NCBI GenBank assembly: GCA_029204225.1 | Contig: CM055102.1 | Span: 33,104,085 to 33,168,084 of the forward strand | DNA length: 64,000 bases | Direction: 5' to 3' | From: Diphasiastrum complanatum | Lineage: Eukaryota > Streptophyta > Lycopodiopsida > Lycopodiales > Lycopodiaceae | Shown: positions 1 through 12,427 of the stretch, one piece after another | Layout: every line of letters begins with the position of its first letter | Position numbering within the stretch: the first letter of the stretch is position 1 | Notes under the pieces: model-generated | Told to the model about the DNA's origin: nothing | The model's database searches: none | The model's input: the letters and a program-made list of their open reading frames with translations, nothing else | Program-made: the position numbers and the translations under genes

Positions 1-23
1 TTTTTCCACATGGTATCAGAGCC
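1..23 (+). promoter_or_regulatory. LTR end and tRNA-Met primer-binding site of element S1
   Basis: Positions 11-23 read TGGTATCAGAGCC, complementary to plant initiator tRNA-Met, the usual copia primer site. The ten bases before it (TTTTTCCACA) match the end of the solo LTR that finishes at 41980 (TTTTTGCACA). The 5' LTR of this element therefore lies just outside the window. Confidence 0.85.
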
Positions 24-2445
24 AAGTACAAGAGTTTTTGTTGAAATTGATAGGGTTAATCCAAATCAAAGCCAAAATTAGTAGTTTTTTGAAAACTAGT
101 CAAATTTTGTGTAGCAAGTTGGATTTGATAGCTATCCTCAAAATTTTTGATCCAGATCTTGTTGTGGGCTGTAAGAACCCTTTTCACACGTGTGAGGCCG
201 TACAGCTCCGGTTTTGACTGAGAAATTTCAAGAATTTGTAGAATTTGACTCACATACCCAATTGAGTGATTTTTCGTGCAAAATCAAGCATTTTCTATAG
301 AAAATCTAATCCCTTGATTAGTTCTTGGATTAGATCAGCCAAGAAATTGAATTTGAAGCTTGAATTAGGTGCATTAACTGATTATCTCTGATTTTTTGAG
401 TGCATGTTGAAGTTGAGAGAGATTTTGCTAAAAATCATAGATTAAGGAGTGATATGCAAGGTGAGAGGTTGAATTCCATTGTACCATCACTCTAGATTTG
501 TTCAAGAGTGATAGGGTCAAGTTTAGAAGCATCAATTTGCTAGAAAACATCTTTGGATCTGTCCTCCAATTGAAACCTTTGAGGGTTTCTAGTGCATATA
601 GAGCATCTATGCAAATCTTTTGTAGAATTTGACATAGATTGGCTTAAATTGAGAGTTCTAGAAAAGAGATTGAGATCCAAGTCACATTGTTCAACCCTAT
701 TCAATTTGTTTGAGTGACTGTAAGGTTTGAAAAGAGTCATTAAGGTGTCTATGACAAATGTGTAGAGAGAGATCCAATTTTCTAAGAGTTCTTTCCTTTG
801 TAGAGGGCAAGATCTAGAAGCTCATTTTGTGTTGTTATTGGTGGAGAGTTTGTCTTCTCCTAAGTGATCAAATTTTTCTAAGTGGCATTAGCACTTTGAA
901 ACACAATATCTTAGTGAGAAAAATCACAACTTTTGATTTTGAATTTCATTCCAAGTCTTAAAAGGTAAAGTAATTGGTGGAATCCAATAGGAGTGATTGA
1001 ATTCAATTTGTTGAGCAAAAATTGACATAGAATGTATGAAACTCAAATTAGTTCTATTCAACTTTCTTTGTGAGAGTGTGAGGGTCAATTTGTAATCCCA
1101 TCGGATGTCTAAAATGAGGAGTCCATATTTGAGTATTCATGCATGGTTGAGATCTTTGTGAATCTCTAGTTGTCTAAATTTTTTAAGCTTTGTGAAAAAT
1201 TGATGGTATAGTTTGTTGTCGAATCAAATCAATTCATTCTAAATCTCAAGAGTTAGATTATTTGGGTCAAGAATGAGTCCAAAAAAAGTGATTAAGTTTG
1301 ATTTTCATGTGTTTGAAACAAAAACCCATCTTTTGTTCAAGAATCTCAAGTGTTGAGAGAACTAGTCAAGTGAAAAGAAAAATCTAGGTGTCAAATCTTT
1401 TCATATCCATTTCAATTTTCAAAAGAAAGAGTCATTGGTATTTGATGAGTCCAATAGGAGATTGGATCTGATTTCTTTTGTGATTTGATTAAAAGATTGT
1501 GTGCTTTTGTCTTAGTGATCAAAGCAAAGTTTCCAAGTGACTAGTCATTACTGTGAAGATTGATTCTTAGGTTTGTGAGCTAGATCTTTTGTAGATCATT
1601 CTAGATTATTGAAGATGTTCAAATCTAGTCTCTTTAAAGTCACAAATTACATTTGTAGAATCATATCACAAGTTTTTATTCACATGGCATCAATAGGTGG
1701 CATCCTATTGCAGGAAAGAAAGGATCCTAAGTGCAACCTTTGTGGCAAGGGAGGATATATTTTCTCAAGATGCTACAAAAAGAAGACCAATCTATCCAAG
1801 GAGAACCAAAGCAAGGGGGCCGAGGTGAAGGATGGAGCTTGAAGTTCAAAATGCAAATACAAGAAGGACAAGTCCAAGGAAAGGTGTTTCCTTTGTGGAA
1901 AGGTGAATGAGGCTTGGAGTCTCACAAGGACTTGCAAGATTTGTCTTCAAGAGTCCATCACAACACCTGTCAAATCTTTTAAAATTTTTCATTTGGAAGT
2001 GCATTGTTTGGTTCAAGATGCAAAGATAGATGTCACTTTCATGAAAGTAACTTGGATTTATTTTATGTCCTTGAAAAGTATTTTGCTTGGAACTTTGGAC
2101 AAGTTCAAACTTATTGTTATTATCCAAGAGAAATCAATCAAGAATAAGGAGCAATCACAAAATGAAAATAGTTTCATTTATGCTCTCATGTCAACTTATG
2201 AGGAACCATTGTGCTTTGAAGAGATTTTTGTATTTCAAAGGTGGATTAAGGCAATACTAGTTGAGTGTGATGCCTTAAAAGATAGCAAAATATGTTTTCC
2301 TTGTAAGCTTACATTAGTTATGAAGTCAAGGAAATGGAAATATCTTCATAATGTAGGATCTTTTGGTTTCAATAAGATCATGAATGATGTGTTCATTCAT
2401 AAAGATAAAAATTGTAAGTTTTCAATCTTAAAGGCCAGTTGTGAC
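24..2445 (+). mobile_element. Degraded copia-like internal region (S1): long leader and zinc-knuckle scrap
   Basis: This AT-rich stretch follows the primer site and has no long frame. It looks like the untranslated leader of an LTR element whose coding part is nearly gone. From 1609 a 77-codon frame carries CNLCGKGGYIFSRC, a gag zinc knuckle (C-x2-C-x4-H-x4-C in copia) with the His replaced by Tyr. A second knuckle start, CFLCGK, follows near 1890 in another frame, suggesting a shifted duplicate. Frames from 1903 to 2448 show no protease, integrase or reverse transcriptase motif. The element is probably non-autonomous. Assignment to copia rests on the primer site and knuckle only. Confidence 0.6.
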
Positions 2446-2449
2446 TAAA

Positions 2450-3098
2450 AAGGTCAAAAACTAGTTTTCTAGACATATGACACATGGCATCAATCTATTG
2501 ATTGCATGAGCCACATCCTTTGGTTGGGTGTCATATCCCATGTGTAGAGGACAACTCACACATGTGGAATAAGCTGAAATAGGCGAATTTTGACTTCTAA
2601 AAGATTTCCAAGTAGATCTCCATATAGAAGGAAAATGGACCAAAAGTGCTCAAAATAGAAGGTTTTGTCCAAGTGTCAGTTTTGCATGATGAATCATCAT
2701 ATGACAAAGCACCTTCACACATGTGGGATCAGAGGGATGATCAGTACCACGAGCTCCCACTTATTGTATATATAGAGCCACATTTGGCCATAATCATTGT
2801 GAGATACAAATCTTGGTTTTGGAGCAATTTTGAGTGATTCTTTTCATTTGTCTACATTTGTTTTGATTGTTTTGAGGTTCTATCAACGTGTACTTGATTT
2901 TCAGGTTAGAGTCCGTACTCAAACAGGGTTTCACACATGGGAAACCAAAAAGTACACCTACTTTCAATAAATGATTGTTCTTGTTAGGATTTTGTGTCTA
3001 GAATTGATCTAGATTGATCTTAATCTGAAGTAGATTGATAGATCAAGTAATCTGGCAACCAATCCCTCTTGAGGATCAGTTTAGGATCCACTCTTGGT
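2450..3098 (+). repeat. Partial 3' LTR of S1
   Basis: The sequence from 'tcaaaaactagttttctag' to the 'ccactcttggt' block is nearly identical to about 41318-41960 of the solo LTR at 41150-41980. It includes a TATATATAGAGCCACATTTGG promoter-like stretch near 2770 and a TTTCACACATGGGAAAC near-palindrome near 2928. The LTR's first part and its terminal bases are missing. Confidence 0.8.
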
Positions 3099-3658
3099 TT
3101 TTGTGAGAGTGTGAGGGTCAATTTGTGATCACATTGGATGTCTAGAATGAGGAGTCCATATTTGAGTATTCATGCAAGGTTGAGATCTTTGTGAATTTCT
3201 AGTTGTCTAAATTTTTAAGCTTTGTGATAAATTGGTGGTTTAGTTTGTTTTCAAATCAAATCAAATTCATCCTAAATCTCAAGAGTGAGATTATTTGGGT
3301 CAAGAGTGAGTCCAAAAGAAGTGATTAAGTTTAATTTTCATGTATTTGAAACAAAACCCATCTTTTGTTCAAGAATCTCAAGTGTTGAGAGAACTAGTCA
3401 AGTGAAAAGAAAAATCTAGGTGTCAAATCTTTTTCATATCCATTTCAACTTTCAAAGGAAAGAGTCATTGGTATTTGATGAGTCCAATAGGAGATTGGAT
3501 CTGATTTCTTTAGTGATTTGATTCAAAGATTGTGCTTTTTTGTCTTAGTGATCAAAGCAAAGTTTTCAAGTGACTAGTCATTACTGTGAAGATTGATTCT
3601 TAGGTTTGTGAGCTAAATCTTTTGTAGATCATTATAGATTATTGAGGATGTTCAAATC
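3099..3658 (+). repeat. Second copy of the S1 leader
   Basis: This segment repeats 1068-1626 at high identity, from 'tgtgagagtgtgagggtcaa' to 'attgaggatgttcaaatc'. It abuts the truncated LTR directly, so the order is leader, coding scrap, LTR, leader. That layout is expected from recombination between tandem or nested copies of one element. Confidence 0.85.
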
Positions 3659-3659
3659 A

Positions 3660-3880
3660 ACGGGTTTGTTGGCCATCTCCTCACTGTCAGCGACCTCCTC
3701 CTCTGGCCACGATTACCTACCTGTGTGGAAAGATCCTATTTGTGGCCAAGCATCCGATTTGAACCTGTCTGCGGTCTCTAGCAGCCGTTGCCTTCTTGCC
3801 TGCGTCTGTTCCCTCTACGCTGCCACGTTTTTCTTTTCCTTCTCCTCTCGCTGCCTCGCTGCGCTCCAGCCAGTAGAATT
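3660..3880 (+). other. GC-rich patch of unknown origin
   Basis: About 220 bases are clearly richer in G and C than both flanks, with many CTC and TGCC triplets. They start exactly where the duplicated leader ends. An open frame of 89 codons from 3642 runs through it but resembles nothing I recognise. It may be a captured host fragment or the edge of another element. Confidence 0.35.
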
Positions 3881-3935
3881 TGCATTTGAAAAACATAATA
3901 ATCATTTTTGAAGCTAAACTTTTTTCAAAGGACCA

Positions 3936-5825
3936 TTATGAAGCAGAATTTGCATCTAAAAAAACATAATCAATGTTGAAAATAGTGTGTTGCCCATTAC
4001 AAATGTCTGAATGTACAATGTCTAGCAATCCTCTAGCAATATACTGATGGCTTGATTTAAATGGTTTCCTAGTCTGTTTACCAACTAGACAGTCTTGACA
4101 GACAGGTAACTCGACTTTATCACAAGGATAGTCGAGATCAAGAACAATAGATTGTCTAGACATTTGTTGTACAACAGCATGATTCAAGTGACCAAGTCTA
4201 TAATGCCAAAGTAAACTTTTATTTGCATAAATAGAAGCAATGACTTAATTTATACACCCATCATCCCACTTATGATGATTGACCCGATTCCTATAGCTTG
4301 GTGCCCAGGAGAACCTAGCGTCTCTACCGCCCATGTTTTGGAAGAAGGTATTCTTTCCATGGATGATGTTGAAATGACGGATGAACATGTATTCCTTTAT
4401 CTAGATGCCCAACGTCTGTCCAACTGACATCCAAAGTACAGAGTATCCATGCCTCTTTCCAAGTGCTAGGATCTTGCCTGTCCTATCAACTACTTTGCAC
4501 TGATCACATTCAAATTCTACTCTATGTCCTAGATCTGTGATTTAGCTTACAAAGAGCAGATTTGTGGATTATTTAGGTACATACAAGACTTCAGAAAGTA
4601 GCTTAGATTGATCATTTGCAAAGCTCAATCTCACAGTACCTTCACTTTAATAGCATGTGTGCTTTTGTCGTCAAGGTGAACATATTTCTTGGTATTGTAA
4701 GGTGTATAGGACTTGAAACAGCCAATGAGACTAGTCATGTGCTGAGTGGCTCCGGAATCCAAGAACCAAGAACTATCACTGGATGCTCCTTGATGGCTGG
4801 TCATGAAGGCATCATGATCTGCTTCTTGAATAGGCTGTGGAGCTTCTGTAGCTGCATTTGCCACTCGATTCGACTGTCTCTTGTTGTTGTTCTTTGCTTG
4901 CAGTATCCGGCAGTCTTGAATTTCGTGGTTGTTTTGTATCTGCAAAACAGCTTCTTCTTCGTCTGCGGATTCGACTATTCTTTGTGCTGTGCTGGTTTCT
5001 AGTCTGGCTTTGATTGCTTTGGGCCTTTCTTCTTCTTCTGCTTAGTCGTGCTCTTGTTGGTGTATAAAGCATGAGAATCAGCTGAGGAACTTGAGGCTTC
5101 GTTCCTTCGCGTGTCTTTCGGCAACAACATAGTAATGACTCTCGAAAGAGTCAGTTATGGATGTGTTGTGATGATCACCACCCAGTTGTCGTATGAGCTT
5201 GGCAAGCTTGTAAATAGTTGCATCACTGCGTTTTGATCATCTATGACAGATCTGACAGCGGCCATTTGCCTTAGCAGGTTCTTGAATTGATTGATGCGAT
5301 TCTGTAGGGAATCACCATTCGCCATCTTGAGGGAGTAAAATTTCTTTCTGAGATGTAGCTTGGAAGCTATATCTCGCACTTCGTATAGTGTGCCCAAAAT
5401 GTCCCAGAATCTTTTGATGTCTGGGCCTCGGATACATGACCGATCTGGGTATCCGTAATGTTGAGGATGATCAGTGCGAAAGCCTTTCCATCCTTCAGCT
5501 TCCTTCTGGAGATTGTTGTGTCGTCTGCTTCGAGTTTTCTTTCTGCACCCGTAACAACGTCATACAACTCTTTAGCCATTAGTACAGTTTTCATCTTAAA
5601 TTTCCACAGATGGTAATTTGCTCCATCAAGCTTGTCCATGATAGGACTGGCTTTCCCTTGAAAATCCATGTGGAAAATTAGTCTAAGTGATAGGAAAAAA
5701 AAAAACTATCAGTGACTTATGAAAATCTGGTACTGAATTATAGAATAAGAAGACAATTACTCTATCGGCTGATAGAGTCTTGTATTGTGGAAGCTTATAA
5801 GGCGAAAATCGCTCTGATACCATGT
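3936..5825 (-). pseudogene. Copia element C1: gag, protease and start of pol (broken)
   Basis: Reading on the minus strand from the primer site at 5813-5825, a UBN2-type gag begins at 5669 (MDKLDGANYHLWKFKMK) and continues in another frame to 5155. The protease follows at 4945-4631, with WFLDSGATQHM holding the catalytic DSG. A GAG-pre-integrase stretch lies around 4260-3936 (CQDCLVGKQTRKPF, HSDICNG). The frame is broken between gag and protease and again near 4260, and the element ends inside the integrase. Reverse transcriptase and RNase H are absent. C1 was inserted into C2, because C2 coding sequence resumes directly beyond its LTR. Confidence 0.85.
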
Positions 5826-6020
5826 TAGAGAAAAGATGAAAGAGGGTGTGTGAATGCGAGAAACTAAAATAGCTCGAAAAGGAAACGAACACAAAAAGAA
5901 GTGAACTTGAAACTCGAATGAGAAACAAACTCGAACGAAAAGTGTTCGTGCGCAGCGGAATGAGCTATATTACTCTTTCCCTAAGCATGACTATGCCTAT
6001 CAAAAAACGAAGTGCCAACA
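5826..6020 (-). repeat. Short 5' LTR of C1
   Basis: On the minus strand the segment starts TGTTGGCAC and ends TAACA directly before the primer site, giving the standard TG...CA ends. At about 195 bp it is short for copia. Its outer edge abuts C2 coding sequence (KLLPCEAC). The second LTR is not present, so the boundary is inferred from the TG/CA ends and the abrupt change of sequence. Confidence 0.65.
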
Positions 6021-7483
6021 CACAAGCTTCACAAGGTAGAAGTTTTTTTGACAGTGTCTTTGGTAGTGCAATAGATTTTCCTTCCTTGACCATAGATTGC
6101 ATGGCTTTGAAATTGGGATGACCCAATCTCTTATGTCACAGATCCTCCTGAAGAACCTTGGTCTCATAAGCAATATTTGAAATGCTAGCACTTTCTCTAG
6201 AATCTAGTTTGTACAACTTACCAATTCTAGATCCTCTCGCAATAACTTCATTTTCTCTTGAGATTATACACTTGTCAACTTGAAACTTGACATCCAATCC
6301 ACTATCAAACAACTGTCTTACTTTAATGAGATTTTTGGTTAGTCTAGGTACATAGAGTATGTCATGCAAGCAAAATGATTTTGATGATGATGCATGTAGT
6401 GGAATACTACCTATTCCTTCAATTCTACACTCTACATCATTAGTATTATAGATTGATCTTTTTGCACCTAGATATGGCGTGAGATTAGTGAAAGAGTTTC
6501 TTAAACTAGACATACGGGAACTAGCCCCACTATCTATCCACCAAACTTTTTCATTCTTAAAAGGAAAAGATGAAAAAATAGACATCATTAATGAATCCTC
6601 TCTTTCACTCTCAACACCCTCACACTCATCCTCATTAGTAAGATTAGCTTGCTTAGATTGGTTCTTCTTCTTGAAATAGTTTGATGCATAGTGTCCTTTC
6701 TTGCCACAGAAAAAACACTTGATATTTGACAGCTTCTTCTTGCCACTAGATGTTGCAGCTTGTGAGAACTGATTCTCACCACCTTCTTTGGCTTTGTCCT
6801 TCTTGAAGTGTTGTTGTCCTTTGCCCTTGCCTCTTGACTTGTCTCTGATGAAGAGTGCTTTGTCATCTCCACCATCTTTCAATGAAAGTCTATTGATCCT
6901 CAGCATCTTGTTCTCTTGCCTGCTTTCTTCAACAATGAGAACACCTTGCAATGTCTCCAAGGATGGAAGATTCTCCCTGGCAGCATAAGTCTACACAATA
7001 TTGTCATACTCATCTCTAAGTCCATTTAGGACTACTTGAACAAGTTCAATGTTCTTAAGAGCATCACCAATACCAGCTAACTCTTGATGAAGATCCTTAA
7101 CTCTCATGACATATGATGAGCACTCTCATCTACTCTCTGATAACTTAGAAATATTTGGTTTCTAAGTGTAAGCAATCTAGAAGTATTCTTGATTTCATAG
7201 ATTGTTTTAAGAGTATCCCAAACTTACTTGGCAATGGTGCATGTACTGATTTCTCTTAACACTTCATTGGTTACATTCAGTTTTATGAAGTGAAGGGCAA
7301 TTCTAGTTCTTTTGTGAAATGCTGCAGCTTCATTAGGTGCAGCAGGTTCTTCTTCAGCTCCACTCACAATATTTATTACACTTGTAGAATCAGTAATAAT
7401 TCCATTCTAATCTTCCACATTGCATAATTGGAAGATGTTAATCTCTCACTGTGCTCCAAGAAATGTGAACCAGATGAAGACAT
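6021..7483 (-). pseudogene. Copia element C2: gag, protease and pre-integrase (broken)
   Basis: A gag frame starts at 7483 (MSSSGSHFLEHSERL, then NYAMWKIRME, the UBN2 start) and is interrupted by stops until 6960. From 6960 to 6136 a clean 274-codon frame holds the rest of gag, a CCHC knuckle (CFFCGKKGHYASNYF, last Cys changed), the protease core WWIDSGAS and the loop up to the pre-integrase domain. The frame shifts near 6130 and continues to LPCEAC, where the C1 LTR begins. Integrase, reverse transcriptase and RNase H are lost. Its relatives here are C6 and C7, which share the same gag type. Confidence 0.85.
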
Positions 7484-8241
7484 CTTCTCTATGAGAAATT
7501 CTAGTAATGATAAAAAATGGAGTTGAAAGGATGTTGCTTACTATCTCAATCTAGGATCTAACACAAATGTTGATCCAACCTATGAAATCTAACAACAGAT
7601 GTGAGAACAAATTCTCAACATAGAGAATCAATCTATCTTGAGGATCTTGCTTCAGTCACAAAAAAGAAGCACATGCAAGTAAGAAGTCTATCTCTCCCAC
7701 AAGTTTCAAAGTACTGATAAACTCACTAGAAACTTACTTTCAACTCAAACACAATAATTTGTGTGAAATGAAAAGTCTAAGACCTCAAAACACTCACTTC
7801 TATCCAATTCTACTTGATTGATAGTGAGAATTAATGAAAATGGTGAAAAGAACTGATGTGTGCTCACTTTGGCATATCCCATGAGTTGAGTACTCTCTCA
7901 AACTCTCTGATTGCCTAAAACTCTTCTAAAAACAAATCAAATTGATCCAGAAACATGATCAACACATTCTACTCTTCATTACCTATCCAACAAGCTATTG
8001 AACATCAAATTTGGATCAAATTTAGAGAAGTAGCACTCATTTAATGAGGGCTGATTTCACACATGTGAGCTCTCTATCCATACAGGGCTTTGCTGGAGCA
8101 GATCAAGCTCATTTTGGTCCACTTATGATCCACAGACAGCTTGTCTCTCAGCGATTTTGAATCCCTCTCCCAAATTTGAGTTCTTGCAAGCAAAAGCATT
8201 AAAGATCTGATGTATACACCCTCACCTCTTCAACACATGAA
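7484..8241 (-). other. Untranslated leader of C2
   Basis: The stretch between the primer site and the gag start holds no frame of note. It contains one CACACATGTGAGC box near 8050, a motif that recurs in LTRs and leaders across the window. Confidence 0.6.
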
Positions 8242-8253
8242 GCTCTGATACCA
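8242..8253 (-). promoter_or_regulatory. Primer-binding site of C2
   Basis: On the minus strand this reads TGGTATCAGAGC, the initiator tRNA-Met complement, directly after the CA end of the LTR. Confidence 0.9.
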
Positions 8254-8975
8254 TGTCAAGTTTTTAGCACATGTGATCTTCACCACACACCCTACAGGAT
8301 CTTACTGAGGTGTTGTGATTGCACAAGATTGATCAGAGAATAGTATACTTGAAAAATCTATGACAAGAGCACAATGGCATACATCAGATGAAAAAATCTA
8401 ACTTCTCACTATGAGTTTTGAATGTTAGAAATAATTCTAAGTGCTCAGTATGGGAAAAACAGCCTGCTCTAGGGTAGAGAGAGAAAATCAATGATGGAAA
8501 ACTCGAGTAGAGAGAGAATGAGTCCAAAACACCAAAATCTCATTATTCACAATATGGCAAAACATGCCAAGCTTTCCCTACATGAGAGAGACTCGAATTC
8601 CTACAGTGGAGTTGCATGGAAAGTCCACTTAACTGAACTAATTCACCTACCAAAGATCCACATGTGTAACTGCATGCATGGATGTTGGATGTACTGCATG
8701 TCAACTCATAAAACTGCCTAGACATGTGTAGATCACAGAAACCACTTTGCATGTTGCATGCACTGATTGCATGTGGCTTGCATGCATACAGTATGACATT
8801 GCATGCTATCTAAACTTCTGCATGTCATCAAAATTGAATCTACCTAACTCAAATCCAACCTATACTAGAAGGTTATGTGCTTAACCTTTTATGTAGAACA
8901 TGAAATTTAGTGAAAATAACCATGGACATGGCCCCAAACTCAAGATAGGAAGATAATATTTTAATAATCTTCACA
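8254..8975 (-). repeat. 5' LTR of C2, 722 bp
   Basis: On the minus strand it starts TGTGAAGATTATT and ends in CA next to the primer site. Its first 120 bases or so match the LTR fragment at 40602-40726, which follows a polypurine tract in C6, so both belong to one family. The region is rich in TGCATG words (8660-8830). Its outer end lies inside T1, which indicates that C2 was inserted into T1. Confidence 0.85.
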
Positions 8976-11050
8976 GGTATATCAATTTTTCGATAATTCT
9001 AACCTCTCCATGTAGTGTACAAATGTGAACATTTTTATAGCAGAATCGGTAGTACTGGTTTCCAAGTCAGATCTTCTATATCCCTTGAAACTCTCATGCT
9101 CTTCGACATGTCTTGAGTAGTTTTCATGCAATAGAGACATGGATGTTTTGAATTTGCTCCATGTGAAACGTTGAACATGCACTTCAACGAATTCAGGTCT
9201 CCAGCCAAATGCCATTCCACCTTAAAATCACATATTCCAGGAACATTGAGTGGTGTGTTGCTCATATGATTCTTAATGATATTTGGATAATCTATTTTAC
9301 TAAAAATCCAAAATCGAATGTCATGATCTTCTTTTAAAACCTGTTTGAAACACAAAATCATGAACTATGTTAAGAGAATTGAACTTAGACCTATGATAAC
9401 AAAACAATATTAGCTTAAAACACAAAACCATAAATTCTCGAAATGAATTAGTTGCTAGTACTCAATAAAATAGATTTAAACCTGGAAAGCTGCTAATCAC
9501 CAAATATTATTTTCGGACTCCACACTGAAATCGAAACTCTTCGAGTTTATCGTATTAAGTAATGCTCCATTCATAAGTGTAACACTAACCCTTTCCAACT
9601 TTTGTCCCTTTATTACTTCTGATTCATCTAACTTGAGAACTAATATCAATTTTTCAACATTTTCATTTGTGATTCCATAAAACTTTACAATAAATCTTAG
9701 TAAATGATTCAGATCTACAAACATATTGTTGGTGGAATCATATGACAAAGTGCCATGTTTTGAGTTATAAATTTCATTGATATGGTAAGGAACACCAATG
9801 ATGTTTTGCAAATCCCTGTTTAACACATCCCTCTATAATTTGATTTGAAAGGGCTGGGGAATAGGAAATTTGTTTATATGTACTTGTCCAAATGCCTCTT
9901 TGATAATTTTAAACATTGTGTTATATGCATCCCTGCTAATAGCAGAATAATCACATGCTCCTTGTATCAATTTTTGGTCAATGATCTTGCCAACTTCGCC
10001 CATAAGGGCCTCTGCAATCTTGGACTTGATTCAAGAATATCGTTGATTTCCTAGTAGACTTGTCGTGGCTGTAAATACTGCACTCAGAGACTTTCCAATC
10101 ATCTCCTTGTCTTTTAGATTTTGATTGGTGACTAAAGCTGATCTGCAAAATAAAAATAAGATTTAGAAGAAAAACAATTCACAATCATTGGTGTGCTAAA
10201 TGAAATAAAACACATGAATAGTTTAAAATCTTACTTGAAAGCATATATTCTTTTTTTCCGTTGACCCCCACTTGATGAAAGCTCATCAATACCTTTTAAA
10301 ATAACTCTTTTTTGCTTATTGTTCAGTATTTTCTTCCGTAATGTGTTTACTTTTGCATTTATTTGACAATATGAGGTACGCATATTAGTTTCATATTGTC
10401 AGTTTCTTGGTTAAGGTTTAATATAATATCTTGCAAATGAGAATTATCTATTTTCAAGATTTCATTCTCTTCTTTTGTTTGCAACAAAAGAGTTTCTTTT
10501 TCTCTATAGTCAGTAAGCAAACCATTCAACATATTTTCCAAACAATGGATTTTTTTTCATTGAATTACTAATGCCATAACTTTTAATCTTTCACAATAAT
10601 ACAATAGACCATTGTGTCATTCACACAAAAACAGTATGAGTTGTGTGACTGATCTAAAATTTGGATGTTGCATTGAGCTTAGATCGATTGGATATAAACT
10701 TCCATCAACCCATAGATCACAATGTTTGTTGTCTTCCGTCCTTTGGTGAGCTAGTACGGTGGATCCTTTCAGATTTTTTTTCAATAGTGGAGCATATTCT
10801 GTGGGAAGATCAATATTGAGATGATATTTAGATATCTTAATAATCGATAGATTAATCTAGTAGAAAACCAAATTGTTATATATCTTGCAAGCTATTTCAA
10901 CTCGTCTTAATTGACAAAAAAATTTAAACTGGAAAAGTTTGAAATGAAGTTGGCGCTCTTTTTGGTCCAACACACTCCATGTTTCTTGCTTTATATGCAA
11001 AATCAAAGCTTCGTAGTTATGAGCAAAATACTTTTTCAATAGATGTTTGT
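8976..11050 (-). pseudogene. T element copy T1: ORF A (RNase H-fold transposase-like), broken
   Basis: Reading leftwards from about 11050 there is an N-terminal region, then an NGLL...YREKE coiled coil (10541-10359) and a basic patch followed by an intron ending CAG at about 10146. Next come an NGAL...KLDESEVIKGQKLERV strand region (9826-9497), an intron, and the block at 9361-9035 with AGDLNSLKCMF and CLYC. The order and intron places equal those of T2 and T3. The KLDESE strand and the GD-x-K ... C-x2-C block resemble the first two acidic positions and the inserted Cys pair of DDE/RNase H-fold transposases; that assignment is inference. Stops and frameshifts show it is dead. The C-terminus is cut at 8976 by the LTR of C2. 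Confidence 0.6.
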
Positions 11051-11160
11051 TGAAATTGCAAAAGTTTGGAATAACCTTTGAAGGATTATAAAACGACCCC
11101 CAAATAGACTGCCAATCTAGGGAAATGCTAACAGAAGTCGTTCTATACCATGATTACAGC

Positions 11161-11385
11161 TCAAGTCAACATGAATTCTTGAGACTGGCTTATGTCAAAA
11201 ATAATACTATCCAAGTATTCAAACACTTCCCGACATTCATCAGTCCATATAAAATGTTTGTTCTTTCCTAGCAATCTCACTAACGGAGAAATGACAGAAA
11301 AGTAGTTGCTCAAGAATTTCCTATAATAGCTCACTCTTCCTAGGAAATGTTGCAACTCATTTGCAATGATAGAATGTGGCATCAC
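11161..11385 (-). pseudogene. Ty3/gypsy reverse transcriptase fragment
   Basis: The frame contains LQHFLGRVSYYRKF and, further on, LLGKNKHFIWTDECREVF. This is the thumb-to-connection part of gypsy reverse transcriptase (typically L-G-x2-x-YYR-x-F and F-x-W). Only about 75 codons survive, with no neighbours from the same element. Confidence 0.75.
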
Positions 11386-11389
11386 TTCC

Positions 11390-12080
11390 GATCAATCAAA
11401 ATTATGGATTGGGCAATGGCCATTAGGGTTTCTCTGAATCAATAAGCTCTTTACCTCGTTTGTTAGAGATTCTTAATAGCCGAAGCGAGTGTTTACAAAG
11501 TTCTTGTTCAGCAATTAGATAGCAATATAGTTCTTTATAGATTTTGAGCATCACCTTCCACTATTGCATGTTCATTTATAAATGAAGTGAATAAGTAATG
11601 ATTATTAGAGCAATGCAAGAAGGGATACATGTTTACCGTTTTCCTTGGCGGCAATGCAACTGGCCTTGTAGATTCCTTTGCTTTCCCTGGAATAGTTAAA
11701 TCGAACAGGTTTTGCATAGACTTATGACAGTTTAAGAAACAGGCAGCTCAAGCACCATTGGGCATGGAGTAAAAAAAATAAGGCATGCAACATCACCCTG
11801 TATGAATCCAATTTGGGGCAAATGGTCCAAGCTACCAATTTTACCGTGCCCTTTAATCCAACTCAAGGCTCCACATTTCGTTTAGGGTTTTAACATAGGA
11901 AAGTGATAGTGTGGAACACGTATTTTCAATAGTCTGTATGTTTTCTCATAGAGACCTTTTTTTGGAGTCAAGCCAAAGGCAAAATTCTTCTATGAACTGT
12001 ACCTCAGACTAGGGTTTATCTGAATGTCAATCAAAGGTTGTGCATGAACAAGGTTATAGCTTGCTCAATTGGTAAGCACA
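11390..12080. other. Intergenic stretch without recognised content
   Basis: Only short frames are present and none resembles a known domain. The sequence contains no long simple repeat. Confidence 0.4.
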
Positions 12081-12099
12081 TATGGGCTTCAAGGGCACA

Positions 12100-12245
12100 G
12101 ATCATCAAGGCTTCTATATTTTGGCAGACGGAAGAGAGGGCTGCAGGCGGGTAGGAGGAGTCAGAGATAAGAGTAATCAAGGCTTCTATATTTTGGCAGA
12201 CGGAAGAGAGGGCTCCAGGCGGGTAGGAGGAGCCGGAGATAAGAG
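12100..12245 (+). repeat. Two-copy tandem repeat, period about 73 bp
   Basis: The unit begins AAGGCTTCTATATTTTGGCA, runs through 'gggtaggagga' and ends 'agataagagta'. The second copy starts at about 12179 and differs at only a few bases. Both are GC-richer than the surroundings. Confidence 0.85.
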
Positions 12246-12427
12246 TAGGAACCACCAATCAGGGAGTAAAGGGACGAAGCAGGGGAGCGAAAACGTGGAA
12301 GCAGGGATGTAGGAAGAAAGAGAGGGTGTGGCCAGGGTAGGGACCGAGCCACAACAGGCACACTACTTATACCCTCTCCCTGAATCAAATGGAGGATTCA
12401 AAAAAAGAGAGAGAAAATGATTTGGAG

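Noticed and set aside
4616-5002. Plus-strand frame of 128 codons
   Set aside because: It lies opposite the C1 protease and gag and has no domain of its own.
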